Shown here: positions 7,243 through 15,232 of the stretch, in pieces
How positions within the stretch are numbered: the first letter of the stretch is position 1
How the letters are laid out: each line of letters begins with the position of its first letter
NCBI RefSeq assembly: GCF_040222815.1
Contig: NZ_JAVKCH010000042.1
Span: 74,698-138,697 of the forward strand
DNA: 64,000 nt
Direction of reading: 5' to 3'
Source of the DNA: Imperialibacter sp040222815
GTDB taxonomy: Bacteria > Bacteroidota > Bacteroidia > Cytophagales > Cyclobacteriaceae
Made by a program: the position numbers and the translations under genes
Notes under the pieces: generated by a model
The model's database searches: none
Seen by the model: the letters and a program-made list of their open reading frames with translations, nothing else
Told to the model about the DNA's origin: nothing

Positions 7243-8002
7243 AAGATTTAAAAAGTTTAAGTGAATACTACTTATGACCCTCCGCAGGAGGGGATTTCAA
7301 TAACATGATAGTAAAAAAATTCATTGAATCAATATATAATTTATTGAAAATACATTAATCATCTGTTTTTATGAACATCTGTCAAGAATAACGGAATAAA
7401 TCAACGTTGATCATTTGAGAAAACGGTAAGTATAGGGCCAAGCACTAGTGCAGGGGGCAGTTATGAAAAATGTAGAGGCCACGTGACCAGCAGGGCCTTC
7501 CCGGAAATTGGGGGGAGGTTGCTGCAGTTGTGTGACGGGTTTGCTCAAGTTGAGCAAGGCCGCCGCAGCATTGTTTTGCATTTGCTCAGCTTGAGCAAGC
7601 TTGCCGCAGATTTGTTTTGCGTTTGCTCAACCTGAGCAAGGCCGCCGCAAGTTTGTTTTGCCCTTGCTCAGCTTGAGCAAGACTGCTGCAGATTTGTTTT
7701 GGGTTTGCTCAACTTGAGCAAAGCTGCCGCAGATGTGCAGGGGGTTGATAGTGAGGGGGTTATAAGAAAGCCAAAAATTGAAGGAGGCACCGGCTTGGTG
7801 TGAGGCGTTGAGAGATTTAAGTTCGCTGATTCGATCCGATGTAGGTAATCTCAGACCTATTTTTTGGTATATTAGAAGCTTGGGGGGGATAGAGTTAGCT
7901 TTATTGGGGGAATTGATGGAATTTTAGATATCTCTTAAGAAATATATAGGGAGAGTATGGATCGGTTCATACTCAGATGTTGGCCCTTAAAAAAAAATAA
8001 AA
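7243..8002. other. Long intergenic region with a 41-bp dyad array
   Basis: About 760 bp without a credible gene, between the divergent DUF6261 gene and the 204-residue gene. 7243-7500 is AT-rich and contains a small hairpin (CCCTCC...GGAGGG near 7280). 7541-7745 is the five-unit array described separately. 7746-8002 is AT-rich and ends in a run of A just before the ATG at 8003, with no clear Shine-Dalgarno. Confidence 0.7.
7541..7745. repeat. Five tandem 41-bp units, each with a TTGCTCA-N3-TGAGCAA dyad
   Basis: Dyads start at 7541, 7582, 7623, 7664 and 7705, exactly 41 bp apart. Each is TTGCTCA-N3-TGAGCAA. The 7-bp arms are identical in all five, while the central three bases differ (AGT, GCT, ACC, GCT, ACT). 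The 24-bp linkers are also related (consensus around GCCGCAGATTTGTTTTG). 41 bp is close to four helical turns, so bound dimers would lie on one face of the DNA. This looks like a protein-binding array or a strand-hairpin array. Its role is unknown. Confidence 0.85.
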
Positions 8003-8617
8003 ATGAAAGAGGAGAATAAAATCATAATTACCTACAAACATTACATTCCAGATGAATGGATTGAGGAAGTTGAGACTTCGGTCAAACCTGTTTTGAGCAC
8101 CTCTTTAAAAAAAGATAAGGACAAAGAGGAGTTTTACAGCTTTTCTGGACCTGAGATTGCAGACATCATAATCTTTATCAAAGACAACCCTTATTCAATT
8201 TTCCTTGCTCCTGCATTATATGATGTCTTAAAAACCTGTGTGATTGGACTTTGGAAAAAAGTGATTACGTTGAATTTTGATAAAATCAAGTCATATAAAA
8301 CCGCAAACTCAAAGCTCAAAAAAATCAAAGTTCGCTATGAGGACTCTAGCGACCGGGTCGTTAACATAAATATAGAAGGTGATATTAGCGAAAGTCTTAT
8401 AGAAAGCGTTGTTGACAAGGCATTTGAAGCATTAACGACAGAAAAGAGAGATGAAGTTTTTGGCAATGAAAACTATGTTGATCCATCTTCAGAAAAGAAA
8501 TCCGTTGAACTAAAATATAATCTACAAACAGAAACATGGGAAGCAGTAGATTTTGCTGAACTTAAAAGGAAAGCAGATGAATTTCAGAAGAGGGCAAGAG
8601 ACAAATTTGACAGTTAG
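8003..8617 (+). CDS. Unknown 204-residue protein paired with a trypsin-like protease
   Basis: Not a family I can name with confidence. No signal peptide. Residues 50-90 contain a hydrophobic helix (YSIFLAPALYDVLKTCVIGL) ended by WKK; then a lysine-rich segment, a beta-like stretch KIKVRYEDSSDRVVNINIEG (107-126) and an amphipathic helix SLIESVVDKAFEAL. The C-terminus (180-204) is a charged helix. The order helix, then KVRYED...VNINIEG, then helix recalls the small effector-associated partner proteins that accompany proteases in predicted bacterial conflict systems; this is inference. The gene is AT-rich compared with its neighbours, and 3 bp separate its stop from the protease gene, so they form one operon. 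Confidence 0.75.
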   Translation: MKEENKIIITYKHYIPDEWIEEVETSVKPVLSTSLKKDKDKEEFYSFSGPEIADIIIFIKDNPYSIFLAPALYDVLKTCVIGLWKKVITLNFDKIKSYKTANSKLKKIKVRYEDSSDRVVNINIEGDISESLIESVVDKAFEALTTEKRDEVFGNENYVDPSSEKKSVELKYNLQTETWEAVDFAELKRKADEFQKRARDKFDS

Positions 8618-8620
8618 AAG

Positions 8621-9337
8621 ATGAGCAAAGACGATTGGGCAGCAGAACTCATTCTATCGAGTGTTCCTTTGCGGCAGCTAGGGACGGACAAAATGCCTAT
8701 AGGTTTTGCCTCGGGATGCCTTATAGACTATCATTACAAGAGACTAGTTCTAACAGTTTCTCATGCAACAAAAAATCAAGGAAACTGGGCAATTGAGGTA
8801 CGAGGCAAAAGCGGTATTGGAACAGAGGCGTATCAAATAGGCGTTATGATGTTCTTAGAAACAGGCAACATTGATACTGGAATAGTAAGTGACGTGGACT
8901 TTTCTTATGCGACCGTACCAAGTACAATTGCCCCATTTTATAACGAACTAAGTCCAAGGGGTGAGACAACCGTTTCGATTCCGAGAATAATTCAAACACT
9001 AGATTTTGAGATAGAACCTAGTGATTCCAATACTTATGGATTTTCGGGAACAACAATGTTTAGCTCAGACGGCTGGTTCCTATTCGCAGAAAATAGGCTT
9101 GTCTTAGATATGAAATTTGAGGGAAAAACGGGAGACTTATATAAATTCAAACTTCCCAGAAAACATCCTGGACATGAGTATTTCAAGGGCACAAGCGGAG
9201 CACCGATCATCGACAGCGATGGAAATGTGGTAGCGTTAGTTTGTAAAGGTGACGTTGATGATGACTTAATATTTGGAGTTTCAATAAAACACTACAAATC
9301 GGCCTTGGACATTGAAGTTGGAAACTTTGTAAAATAG
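8621..9337 (+). CDS. Trypsin-like serine protease without signal peptide
   Basis: Chymotrypsin-fold serine protease, 238 residues. The triad is readable: His48 in LTVSHAT (the TAAHC position), an Asp in the VSDVDFSYATV segment (residues 91 or 93), and Ser192 in GTSGAPI, followed by the strand NVVALVCKG. There is no signal peptide, lipobox or membrane segment, so it is predicted cytoplasmic, which is unusual for this fold outside conflict-type systems. No PDZ domain. It directly follows the 204-residue gene (3-bp gap) and shares its AT-rich composition. The partner probably controls or positions it (inference). Substrate unknown. Confidence 0.8.
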   Translation: MSKDDWAAELILSSVPLRQLGTDKMPIGFASGCLIDYHYKRLVLTVSHATKNQGNWAIEVRGKSGIGTEAYQIGVMMFLETGNIDTGIVSDVDFSYATVPSTIAPFYNELSPRGETTVSIPRIIQTLDFEIEPSDSNTYGFSGTTMFSSDGWFLFAENRLVLDMKFEGKTGDLYKFKLPRKHPGHEYFKGTSGAPIIDSDGNVVALVCKGDVDDDLIFGVSIKHYKSALDIEVGNFVK

Positions 9338-9344
9338 AACCCCG

Positions 9345-9402
9345 AGTCCGAGCAGCTAGGCCTGCCAATGACACTGGACGCTGGTGCGAGACTGTGTCTC
9401 GT
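9345..9402 (+). repeat. 58-bp direct repeat, left copy
   Basis: Begins AGTCCGAGCAGCTAGG and ends GACTGTGTCTCGT. It matches 10126-10183 at 52 of 58 positions by eye, in the same orientation. The two copies bracket the segment with repeat copy 5 and the EF-Tu-D3-like gene. Confidence 0.75.
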
Positions 9403-9430
9403 ATCATTACTGAAGGCTGTGCCTCAACCA

Positions 9431-9598
9431 TGCCGCCTTACCGCCAAAGCCCCCAAAGCCGCCGTCATCGCAGCGTAGCGGAGCCGACGTGGAACGGGAT
9501 CCCCCAGACCTACAGCCGAGCTCATAATTCCTACTGCCATTACCAAGGGGATCCCTCGCTCGTTCCTCGCAATCGGGATGACGCTGGCTTGGAGGCGG
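9431..9598 (+). repeat. Interspersed palindromic repeat, copy 5
   Basis: Starts TGCCGCCTTACCGCC, has GTCATCGCAGCGTAGCGG, then GCCGACGTGGAACGGGATC and TCCCCCAGACCTACAG (shared with copy 4), and ends CCCTCGCTCGTTCCTCGCAA then TCGGGATGACGCTGG. Left end GTCATCGC...GCGGAGC and right end GCTCGTTCC...GATGAC are approximately inverted. Confidence 0.75.
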
Positions 9599-9778
9599 TG
9601 GATGGGTTGAGGCTGTACTTATTCGTCAACTATCGGTTCGCTTGGATTGTCCGCCACAAAAGTTAATTTTATCAGTTGAATGGCTAAATGCTAGTGGAAG
9701 CGGAGCCGCATAAAATTCCCACACTGACGGGCCAGATGTTGACGGTAAGTGGGCATGACGATTCGACGGATCCGAATA

Positions 9779-10096
9779 ATGAACAATAGCAACCTCATAG
9801 CAATTCAGGCAAAGTTGCGGCTTAAGACTACCGACGAGGGTGGGCGCCAATCAGGCATCAAGACTGGCTATCGACCAAACCACGTTTTCGAATATGATCG
9901 TGATGGAAAACTTTTATCGACATACATTGGAGAAATTTCTTTCGAAAAGGATTGGATACAACTGGGAGCCGAAGAAATAGTGACTGTTAAGTTCCTTTCC
10001 GGGCAATCAATTGAAAAGTATTTGAACACTGGAACGAAATGGTGGATACACGAGGGGCCAAAAGTCGTCGGAGAAGCCGAGATTCTTAGGGTTTAA
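9779..10096 (+). CDS. EF-Tu domain-3-like small protein
   Basis: A 105-residue protein that reads like a free-standing copy of the C-terminal beta-barrel (domain 3) of elongation factor Tu: an opening strand AKLRLKTTDEGGRQSGIKTGYRP, a middle GAEEIVTVKFL, and the closing WWIHEGPKVVGEAEI, which parallels FAIREGGRTVGAGVV in EF-Tu. There is no GTPase domain. The start at 9779 (MNNSN) is preferred over the upstream ATG at 9749. Such single-domain proteins occur in Bacteroidota; their role is unknown to me. The gene is bracketed by the 58-bp direct repeats, suggesting insertion or movement as a block. Confidence 0.65.
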   Translation: MNNSNLIAIQAKLRLKTTDEGGRQSGIKTGYRPNHVFEYDRDGKLLSTYIGEISFEKDWIQLGAEEIVTVKFLSGQSIEKYLNTGTKWWIHEGPKVVGEAEILRV

Positions 10097-10125
10097 CCAC
10101 CCGCTTTGGTGCAAGCGTCCCCGCT

Positions 10126-10183
10126 AGTCCGAGCAGCTAGGCTCGCCAATAACACTGAATGCTGGTGTGAGACTGTGTCTCGT
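10126..10183 (+). repeat. 58-bp direct repeat, right copy
   Basis: Same orientation as 9345-9402, 781 bp away. It is followed by only the right half of the interspersed repeat. Confidence 0.75.
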
Positions 10184-10194
10184 TCCACTATTCC

Positions 10195-10260
10195 CCACTG
10201 CCATCATCTCGGAGATACCTCGCTCGTTCCTCGCAATCGGTATGATGCTGTTATGGAGAG
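10195..10260 (+). repeat. Interspersed palindromic repeat, copy 6 (right half only)
   Basis: Only the right end is present: CCACTGCCATCATCTCGGAG, then ATACCTCGCTCGTTCCTCGC and AATCGGTATGATGCTG. The left half seems to have been replaced by the 58-bp repeat. Confidence 0.6.
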
Positions 10261-10370
10261 TGTAGCACTTCTCCAGCCACCACCGCCCGCCATCTACCCC
10301 TATCGACTTTCACCCTAACAAATTGTAACTTCACCACAAGCCAACCAGGCATGGTGAAACCTAACCCCCA

Positions 10371-11243
10371 ATGATCATGAGCCGCCAACTGAACATCCTG
10401 CTGCTGCTGTGCGTGCACTGCGCAGCTTATTCCCAACCCGCAGGCGTAACCGAAACGCAGGAAGTATATAAGCGCATTGACACCACGGCGCTGTCGGTGG
10501 ATGTATTTACTCCGGCCGGGTCAAGCACGTCGCCACGGCAAGCAATTGTTTTTTTTCATGGAGGAGGCTGGGCGTTTGGTGATCCCAAGGAATTTCACGG
10601 GGCTTGCAGGCGATATGCCGGGAAGGGCTTTGTCACTTTTTCGTTTGAGTACCGGCTGTCGGTCAATGAAGACGGAAGTGTGCCCAACCCCAATATTACC
10701 CCGGTGGAGTGCGTAAAGGATGCCCGGTCGGCGGTGCGGTGGGTGCGAGAAAATGCGAAACGGCTCAACATCAACCCCGATATGATTGCTGTAGGCGGAC
10801 AATCGGTGGGAGGGCAGCTCACCCTCATGACTGCCCTGGGCGACACCATCAACGAGGCCAGCGATAACCTGGCCATCAGTCCCAGGCCTACCGTCATGCT
10901 GCTCTATTCGTCCACGGTGAACACCATGGAGGCCTGGTGCGACGATATGCTGGGCGAAAAGCGCCACATGATCTGGGCCATTTCGCCCCGGCACAACATC
11001 AGGCCCGATATGCCGCCTGCCATCGAGTTCCACGGGCTGGACGATACCACGGTCAACTTTTGGACGGTCAGTATGTTTAAGCGGGAAACGGAAGCACAGG
11101 GCAATGAGTTTGAGGTGGTGACCTACAAGGGCAGGAAGCATTACCTGGGGCTGGATAATGAAAAGTATTCGACGCTATTCGATGAGGAGATCATGGAGCG
11201 AACCGACCAGTTTTTGGCAAAGCATGGGTTTGTGGTGCGGTGA
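10371..11243 (+). CDS. Secreted alpha/beta hydrolase (BD-FAE/esterase-lipase type)
   Basis: Predicted exported carboxylesterase. Signal peptide residues 1-22 (ending AAYSQ). The oxyanion-hole motif HGGGW is at 63-67, the nucleophile Ser145 sits in GGQSVGG, and the acid and base are Asp224/225 (HGLDD) and His257 (GRKHYLG). This HGGGW plus GxSxGG layout is that of hormone-sensitive-lipase/BD-FAE hydrolases acting on ester-linked acyl groups, often on polysaccharide or small aryl esters. The start may be codon 1 or codon 3 (10377). It stands alone between repeat debris and the reductase gene, so the substrate is open. Confidence 0.85.
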   Translation: MIMSRQLNILLLLCVHCAAYSQPAGVTETQEVYKRIDTTALSVDVFTPAGSSTSPRQAIVFFHGGGWAFGDPKEFHGACRRYAGKGFVTFSFEYRLSVNEDGSVPNPNITPVECVKDARSAVRWVRENAKRLNINPDMIAVGGQSVGGQLTLMTALGDTINEASDNLAISPRPTVMLLYSSTVNTMEAWCDDMLGEKRHMIWAISPRHNIRPDMPPAIEFHGLDDTTVNFWTVSMFKRETEAQGNEFEVVTYKGRKHYLGLDNEKYSTLFDEEIMERTDQFLAKHGFVVR

Positions 11244-11403
11244 GTGGGGGGGAAGACTGCATGTGCTCAGGCCTTGAATCCAAGCAGGTTTGCGTGACCC
11301 GAACAGCACCCTTTCCGCATTCAGCCCCTGCCATTGTCGTGTTTGCACTGCTGGAATGATGCGCTTCCTTGCAAGATTTGTATCATCAACAAATAACAAC
11401 AGC

Positions 11404-12030
11404 ATGAGAAAAATAGTCGTTTTGTCAATGATCACATTGGATGGCGTGATGCAGGCGCCCGGTGGGCCTAAGGAAGACCCATCAGGAGGTTTCAAATACG
11501 GAGGATGGGTGGCACCCTTTGATGACGAGATAGCTGATGAGGTAATCAAAAAAGAGCTGCAGCCCGCCGACTACCTGCTGGGCCGAAAAACCTACGAGAT
11601 TTGGGCTGCCTACTGGCCTAAGCACGGAGATTTCTGGCCCGGTATTAACGAAGGCATGAAGTATGTGCTTTCGAAGCGCCTCAACCAGTCGCACCCGATG
11701 GTGGCGGGGTGGAAAAACTCAGAGGTGGTCACGGGCGTTGCCGACATCAAAAAGATCAAAGAGGGCGAAGGCCGTGACATCCACGTATGGGGCAGCGGTG
11801 AGCTGGTGCAGTTGCTGCTGGCACACGACCTGGTGGACGAGCTACGGCTGAAAATCCACCCCCTGCTGCTAGGCAAGGGAAAGAGACTGTTTAACGACGG
11901 GGCTGTTCCCGGGGCATTTACGCTGACGGAAACTGTAGTGACTAGCACCGGCGTGATCATCGCAGCTTACAAACGGGCCGGGGAGGTGCAAACGGGGATT
12001 GCCGGGGAAGGGTATGAGCTGAAAGGGTGA
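11404..12030 (+). CDS. Dihydrofolate reductase family protein (RibD C-terminal type)
   Basis: A 208-residue NAD(P)H-binding reductase of the DHFR/RibD-C superfamily (YyaP/YwjB type). The start at 11404 gives the usual opening MRKIVVLSMITLDGVMQAPG; the earlier upstream start reads into non-conserved sequence. Further marks are LLGRKTYEIWAAYWP, the nucleotide-site strand DIHVWGSGELVQLLLAHDLVDELRL written in parts as VWGSGELV and DLVDELRL, and HPLLLGKGKRLF. These proteins are not true folate enzymes; the substrate is generally unknown. No operon partner: the genes on both sides are more than 150 bp away. Confidence 0.88.
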   Translation: MRKIVVLSMITLDGVMQAPGGPKEDPSGGFKYGGWVAPFDDEIADEVIKKELQPADYLLGRKTYEIWAAYWPKHGDFWPGINEGMKYVLSKRLNQSHPMVAGWKNSEVVTGVADIKKIKEGEGRDIHVWGSGELVQLLLAHDLVDELRLKIHPLLLGKGKRLFNDGAVPGAFTLTETVVTSTGVIIAAYKRAGEVQTGIAGEGYELKG

Positions 12031-12183
12031 GCCGGGCAGTTGCAAGAGGTTGACATCGTCAGGGAGTTGCAGTCCCGGCCACTTTGTGTATTTTTATTCA
12101 ATGAAGATAAGTTATTTTACTTTTTTGAATTTGCGCAGGGTCTTATTCGGGCCGGTGTCTGACGCTCGTTAACTTAAACCACA

Positions 12184-13473
12184 ATGAAATTGAAATGTAC
12201 TTTTTGCCTGGCAGCACTGCTTAGCTCTTACGGTGTTGCTCACGCACAATCGAACAACAATGAATTAGCCGCAAAAGAGTATGCACCACTCACTTTTGCG
12301 CAGCAGTATGTGTTGCATTCAAATATTCTGAATGAGGATAGAAGGGTCAATGTTTTCCTTCCCGAGAGCTTTTATGAGGTGTCGGCACAGCATACCTACC
12401 CAGTGCTTCTCCTCCTTGAAGATGAGTTTTTTTTGATGGTTTCGGGGGTAGTGAAGCATTTAAGCGCTGTAGAAAGAATACCTGAAACGATTGTGGTGAG
12501 TCTCGCAGATGGCCCGCACATCCCAAAGTTCTATACCAATGGCAGCGATTTTTGGCCAAAGGATTGGAAGCAACTTCCCTTTGGAGAAAACCCGGATTCG
12601 TTCACTGCCTACTTGAGGCAAGAGCTTTTGCCTTATTTGAAAAGCAATTTCAGGGCAAACGATTTCAACCTGATCATGGGGCTGTCTGTCACATCTATGT
12701 ATGCCTTGCACACTTTTGCCAAGGAACCAGACCTGTTTGATGCCCACATTGCCATTGCCGCTGGCGATGTGCTGGGTATGGGATATAATGATGGAGAAAG
12801 CCTTATCGACGTCATTGTAAATGACTTTCAAAATGCCCCAAACAAGAAGGGCTACCTGTATGTAACATCTGCCGATTCGGACGGCAATGGCGACTCACCG
12901 ATGATCAAAGCCAATTTGGAAGAATTGGAAAGGCGGCTGTCTCCTTACCGCACTGCTCATTTTCAATTTGTCTCAAAATCATTTAAAAACGAAGGGCATT
13001 ACGATGTTGCGTTGCCTGCTTTGGAGGAAGCATTGGGGATGATATATCCTAAAGATAAATGGTTCGCAAAGTATCATGAGATGATCGAGGCACCGGGAAA
13101 TGCAATGGCTAACATAGATGACTATTTTCAGCGTCTTTCGTCGGAGTACGGGTTTGAAATATTGCCTAAGGCAGAGAGGTGGAACAGCGGGAACAGCTTA
13201 AGCAGAGTGGGGCCAAGGCTACTTCGGGATGGGAGAGTACAGGAGTCGGTAGAAGTGATTGAGCGATGGGTGGAGTATCGACCAAAGTCAGCAGAAGCTT
13301 TAAGCGAACTAGCAAAGGCATACGAGGCAAATAATCAGCTTGACAAAGCCATTTCAGCATTGGACAAGGCGCTCAAATTATCGGTAGCATCGGAAATGGA
13401 AGAATCAAGCGAGTACGAAGCCCAGCTCGATCAATTGAAGGAGAAAATCAAGGGCAAGAAAGACCAGCGATAA
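12184..13473 (+). CDS. Exported esterase-like alpha/beta hydrolase with C-terminal TPR region
   Basis: A 429-residue exported protein. Signal peptide residues 1-22 (VAHAQ). Residues 45-280 resemble the esterase D/IroE-like alpha/beta-hydrolase family: NVFLPESF...YPVLLLLED, the nucleophile region IMGLSVTS (Ser168, a GxSxxS variant of GhSmGG), and a late GHYDVALP that supplies the catalytic His. Residues ~335-410 are TPR-like (GRVQESVEVIERWVEY, AEALSELAKAYEANNQLDKAISALDKAL in two halves). The usual GG after the nucleophile elbow is replaced by TS, so activity is not certain. Substrate unknown. Confidence 0.8.
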   Translation: MKLKCTFCLAALLSSYGVAHAQSNNNELAAKEYAPLTFAQQYVLHSNILNEDRRVNVFLPESFYEVSAQHTYPVLLLLEDEFFLMVSGVVKHLSAVERIPETIVVSLADGPHIPKFYTNGSDFWPKDWKQLPFGENPDSFTAYLRQELLPYLKSNFRANDFNLIMGLSVTSMYALHTFAKEPDLFDAHIAIAAGDVLGMGYNDGESLIDVIVNDFQNAPNKKGYLYVTSADSDGNGDSPMIKANLEELERRLSPYRTAHFQFVSKSFKNEGHYDVALPALEEALGMIYPKDKWFAKYHEMIEAPGNAMANIDDYFQRLSSEYGFEILPKAERWNSGNSLSRVGPRLLRDGRVQESVEVIERWVEYRPKSAEALSELAKAYEANNQLDKAISALDKALKLSVASEMEESSEYEAQLDQLKEKIKGKKDQR

Positions 13474-13525
13474 AGAACAAGTGTCGGCAATGGCGATAGT
13501 TAATACGGGTTTTTGTGCCTTAGCC

Positions 13526-13735
13526 ATGCCGCCTGCCCACCAAAGCCTCCATAACACGCCGTCATTTCGAAACGGAGCGATAGCGAAGTGACAAATCCCC
13601 CAGACTTAGCAGCACTTTAGAACGGCTCACTGCCACTATCAGGGGGATGGCGTTCCGGTGTCGGGTTCCGGCGGCGGGTTCCACCGGCACTGGCGAGCGA
13701 TGCAATCGCTCCTCTCGCAGAACCTCGTTGCAAAC
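13526..13735 (+). repeat. Interspersed palindromic repeat, copy 7
   Basis: Starts CATGCCGCCTGCCCACC, with GTCATTTCGAAACGGAGCGA, then TAGCGAAGTGACAAATCCCC and CAGGGGGATGGCGTTCC. The left end is intact; the right end has diverged and finishes GAGCGATGCAATCGCTCCTC, itself a small hairpin. With the next entry it fills the gap between 13474 and 13817. Confidence 0.7.
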
Positions 13736-13759
13736 GATGGTCATATTTGGCCGGGCACT

Positions 13760-13788
13760 AAAAACAACAAAACCACCGAAAAAGGTGG
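13760..13788 (-). terminator. Rho-independent terminator
   Basis: On the minus strand CCACC pairs with GGTGG (13773-13777 and 13784-13788), followed by TTTTGTTGTTTTT. It lies about 30 bp past the stop of the gene at 13818, the expected place and orientation. Confidence 0.7.
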
Positions 13789-13817
13789 CTTTGTGTGCTC
13801 ATCATGGTTCGCTAGTG

Positions 13818-15155
13818 TTACAGCCTCCCGCTGTTCAACCCCGGCACGATATACTGGAAGCCCAGCACCGGATTGAAGTTGCGTTTCAGGTAAGGGTTTC
13901 CTTCGAGCCATCCCGTCGTTTTGCCGGTTACGTCGAGCGTGAGGGCCAGGCGGTCGGCCACGGCGTAGGCCACGCCCCATTTGATGGCACCACCCCAGCT
14001 GGCCTTGCTGCCGAAGAAGCTGTTGGGTTGCTTCCAGATCTTCACCGTGCACGACATGCTCAGCCCTTGCAGTGCATCGATGGGCCGCTGGTAAACGCCC
14101 GCCTCCACACCGTAGTAGGCGTGTTTGTAGTTGGCGAAGCGATTCACGCCCAAAAAGTAGCCGTCGCCTTTGTAGGTGAAGGGCATATTGAGCGAGATGC
14201 TGTTGCCAAAATGGGTAGGAGAGTACTGAACAAAGGGAAGAATTGTCAGCTCCTCATTGATCCGGATCCGATTGACCAGTATAATGGCCGGATTTAAAAA
14301 ATTGAGGAGCGACAATCGTTTCTGTTTCACCAGGTATTTCTGCGCCTCTTCCGACAAGTCGTGGAAGCCAATTCGGCGGTTTTCGCCCTCGCCATTGGGG
14401 AAGTCGTCACGGTCATAGTACGACGCATTGGGGTTAAACATGTCGTAGGCCCAGGCAGTGAGGTCGGCACCGGCGAAGTCTCGCTGCGTGGCCTCTTTGT
14501 GTTCAAACTTAGGTGCTATCACCTTTACTGAGTCTGAATGAATGCTTGTGGCAAAGCGGAAGTAGTTCCACACGTAATGGGCGTTGTAGAGGTACAGGGG
14601 AGCTTTGTAGAAGCTGCGCTCATTGTAGAAGTCGTTCATCACGCTGGTTTTGGTGAGCTGCGTTTCGTATTGCACACCCGCCGTGTAGGCGTAGAGCAGA
14701 GCGTTGTTGTCGGTAGCCTTCAGGTTGGCCAGGTCTTCGTCCGACGGGCCATACACGGTGCCATCCCAGCGGTGGAAAATCCAGTTGCCGTTTTTGCTGG
14801 CAATGCCTTTAGTGCCAAGTACGGAGCGGTGGTATTCTTCATGCCCCCATACGCCAAGCGGCAGGGGCAGCTCACTGCCATACTTGCTGAAAAGCAGGCC
14901 GGTGGCATAGCTGAAGCCGGTCTGCGTCCATTTTTTGTCGAACAGGGCATTGCTGGCGGCATCGATACCCCAGAAGCTCACGTCGTACACATCGGCGCTC
15001 CACTGAAGGGCCTGGTGCATGGAAGGGTAGCGGTGGGGAAGTTGGGTGTTTTGCGGCAAGTCGAGCAGCGGCACCGAAAGCGAGAGCTTTGTTTGTGCCT
15101 GGGCCACTGTTCCCCAGCCGAGGAGCATCAGCCCCATGAGTACATTCTTTTTCAT
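13818..15155 (-). CDS. Exported protein with HExxH motif and barrel-like C-terminus, unknown family
   Basis: A 445-residue protein with a signal peptide (MKKNVLMGLMLLGWGTVAQA); the ATG at 15153-15155 is preferred to the longer frame for this reason. A putative metal site GHEEYHRS (HExxH) lies near residues 128-135. The last ~120 residues have alternating strands with aromatic ends (KWGVAYAVADRLALTLDVTG, NPVLGFQYIVPGL), suggesting an outer-membrane barrel or surface beta domain. I do not recognise a family. The HExxH may be coincidental, as no third ligand could be assigned. Its promoter region holds a perfect 11-bp-arm inverted repeat, so it is likely regulated. Confidence 0.7.
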   Translation of the reverse strand: MKKNVLMGLMLLGWGTVAQAQTKLSLSVPLLDLPQNTQLPHRYPSMHQALQWSADVYDVSFWGIDAASNALFDKKWTQTGFSYATGLLFSKYGSELPLPLGVWGHEEYHRSVLGTKGIASKNGNWIFHRWDGTVYGPSDEDLANLKATDNNALLYAYTAGVQYETQLTKTSVMNDFYNERSFYKAPLYLYNAHYVWNYFRFATSIHSDSVKVIAPKFEHKEATQRDFAGADLTAWAYDMFNPNASYYDRDDFPNGEGENRRIGFHDLSEEAQKYLVKQKRLSLLNFLNPAIILVNRIRINEELTILPFVQYSPTHFGNSISLNMPFTYKGDGYFLGVNRFANYKHAYYGVEAGVYQRPIDALQGLSMSCTVKIWKQPNSFFGSKASWGGAIKWGVAYAVADRLALTLDVTGKTTGWLEGNPYLKRNFNPVLGFQYIVPGLNSGRL

Positions 15156-15208
15156 AATGGTTTTGAGTTTTTTGACTGGCTGATATACGGAGGGAGTTGA
15201 AAGCTGAT

Positions 15209-15232
15209 CGTCCGAATTGGTCAATTCGGACG
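15209..15232. promoter_or_regulatory. Operator-like inverted repeat upstream of the HExxH gene
   Basis: CGTCCGAATTG, two bases, CAATTCGGACG: perfect 11-bp arms 54-77 bp upstream of the start at 15155. A weaker IR (TTGAGG/CCTCAA, 15235-15253) lies next to it. Symmetry and position suggest a dimeric repressor or activator site. The nearby AraC-type gene is one possible regulator, though AraC proteins usually bind direct repeats. Confidence 0.55.

Noticed and set aside
6649..7251. 200-residue plus-strand open frame opposite DUF6261 copy B
   Set aside because: Shadow of a gene that has a clear paralogue on the minus strand.
7541..7745. CRISPR array
   Set aside because: The spacing is regular, but the segments between dyads are themselves similar, so there are no unique spacers; no cas genes nearby.
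8003..8617. Classical toxin-antitoxin antitoxin for the protease
   Set aside because: Neither protein matches a TA family I know, and there is no DNA-binding motif in the 204-residue protein; left as unknown.
13647..14297. 216-residue plus-strand open frame
   Set aside because: Starts in repeat copy 7 and runs antisense through the terminator and the exported-protein gene.
14538..15200. 220-residue plus-strand open frame
   Set aside because: Opposite the exported HExxH protein gene, with no recognisable protein features.
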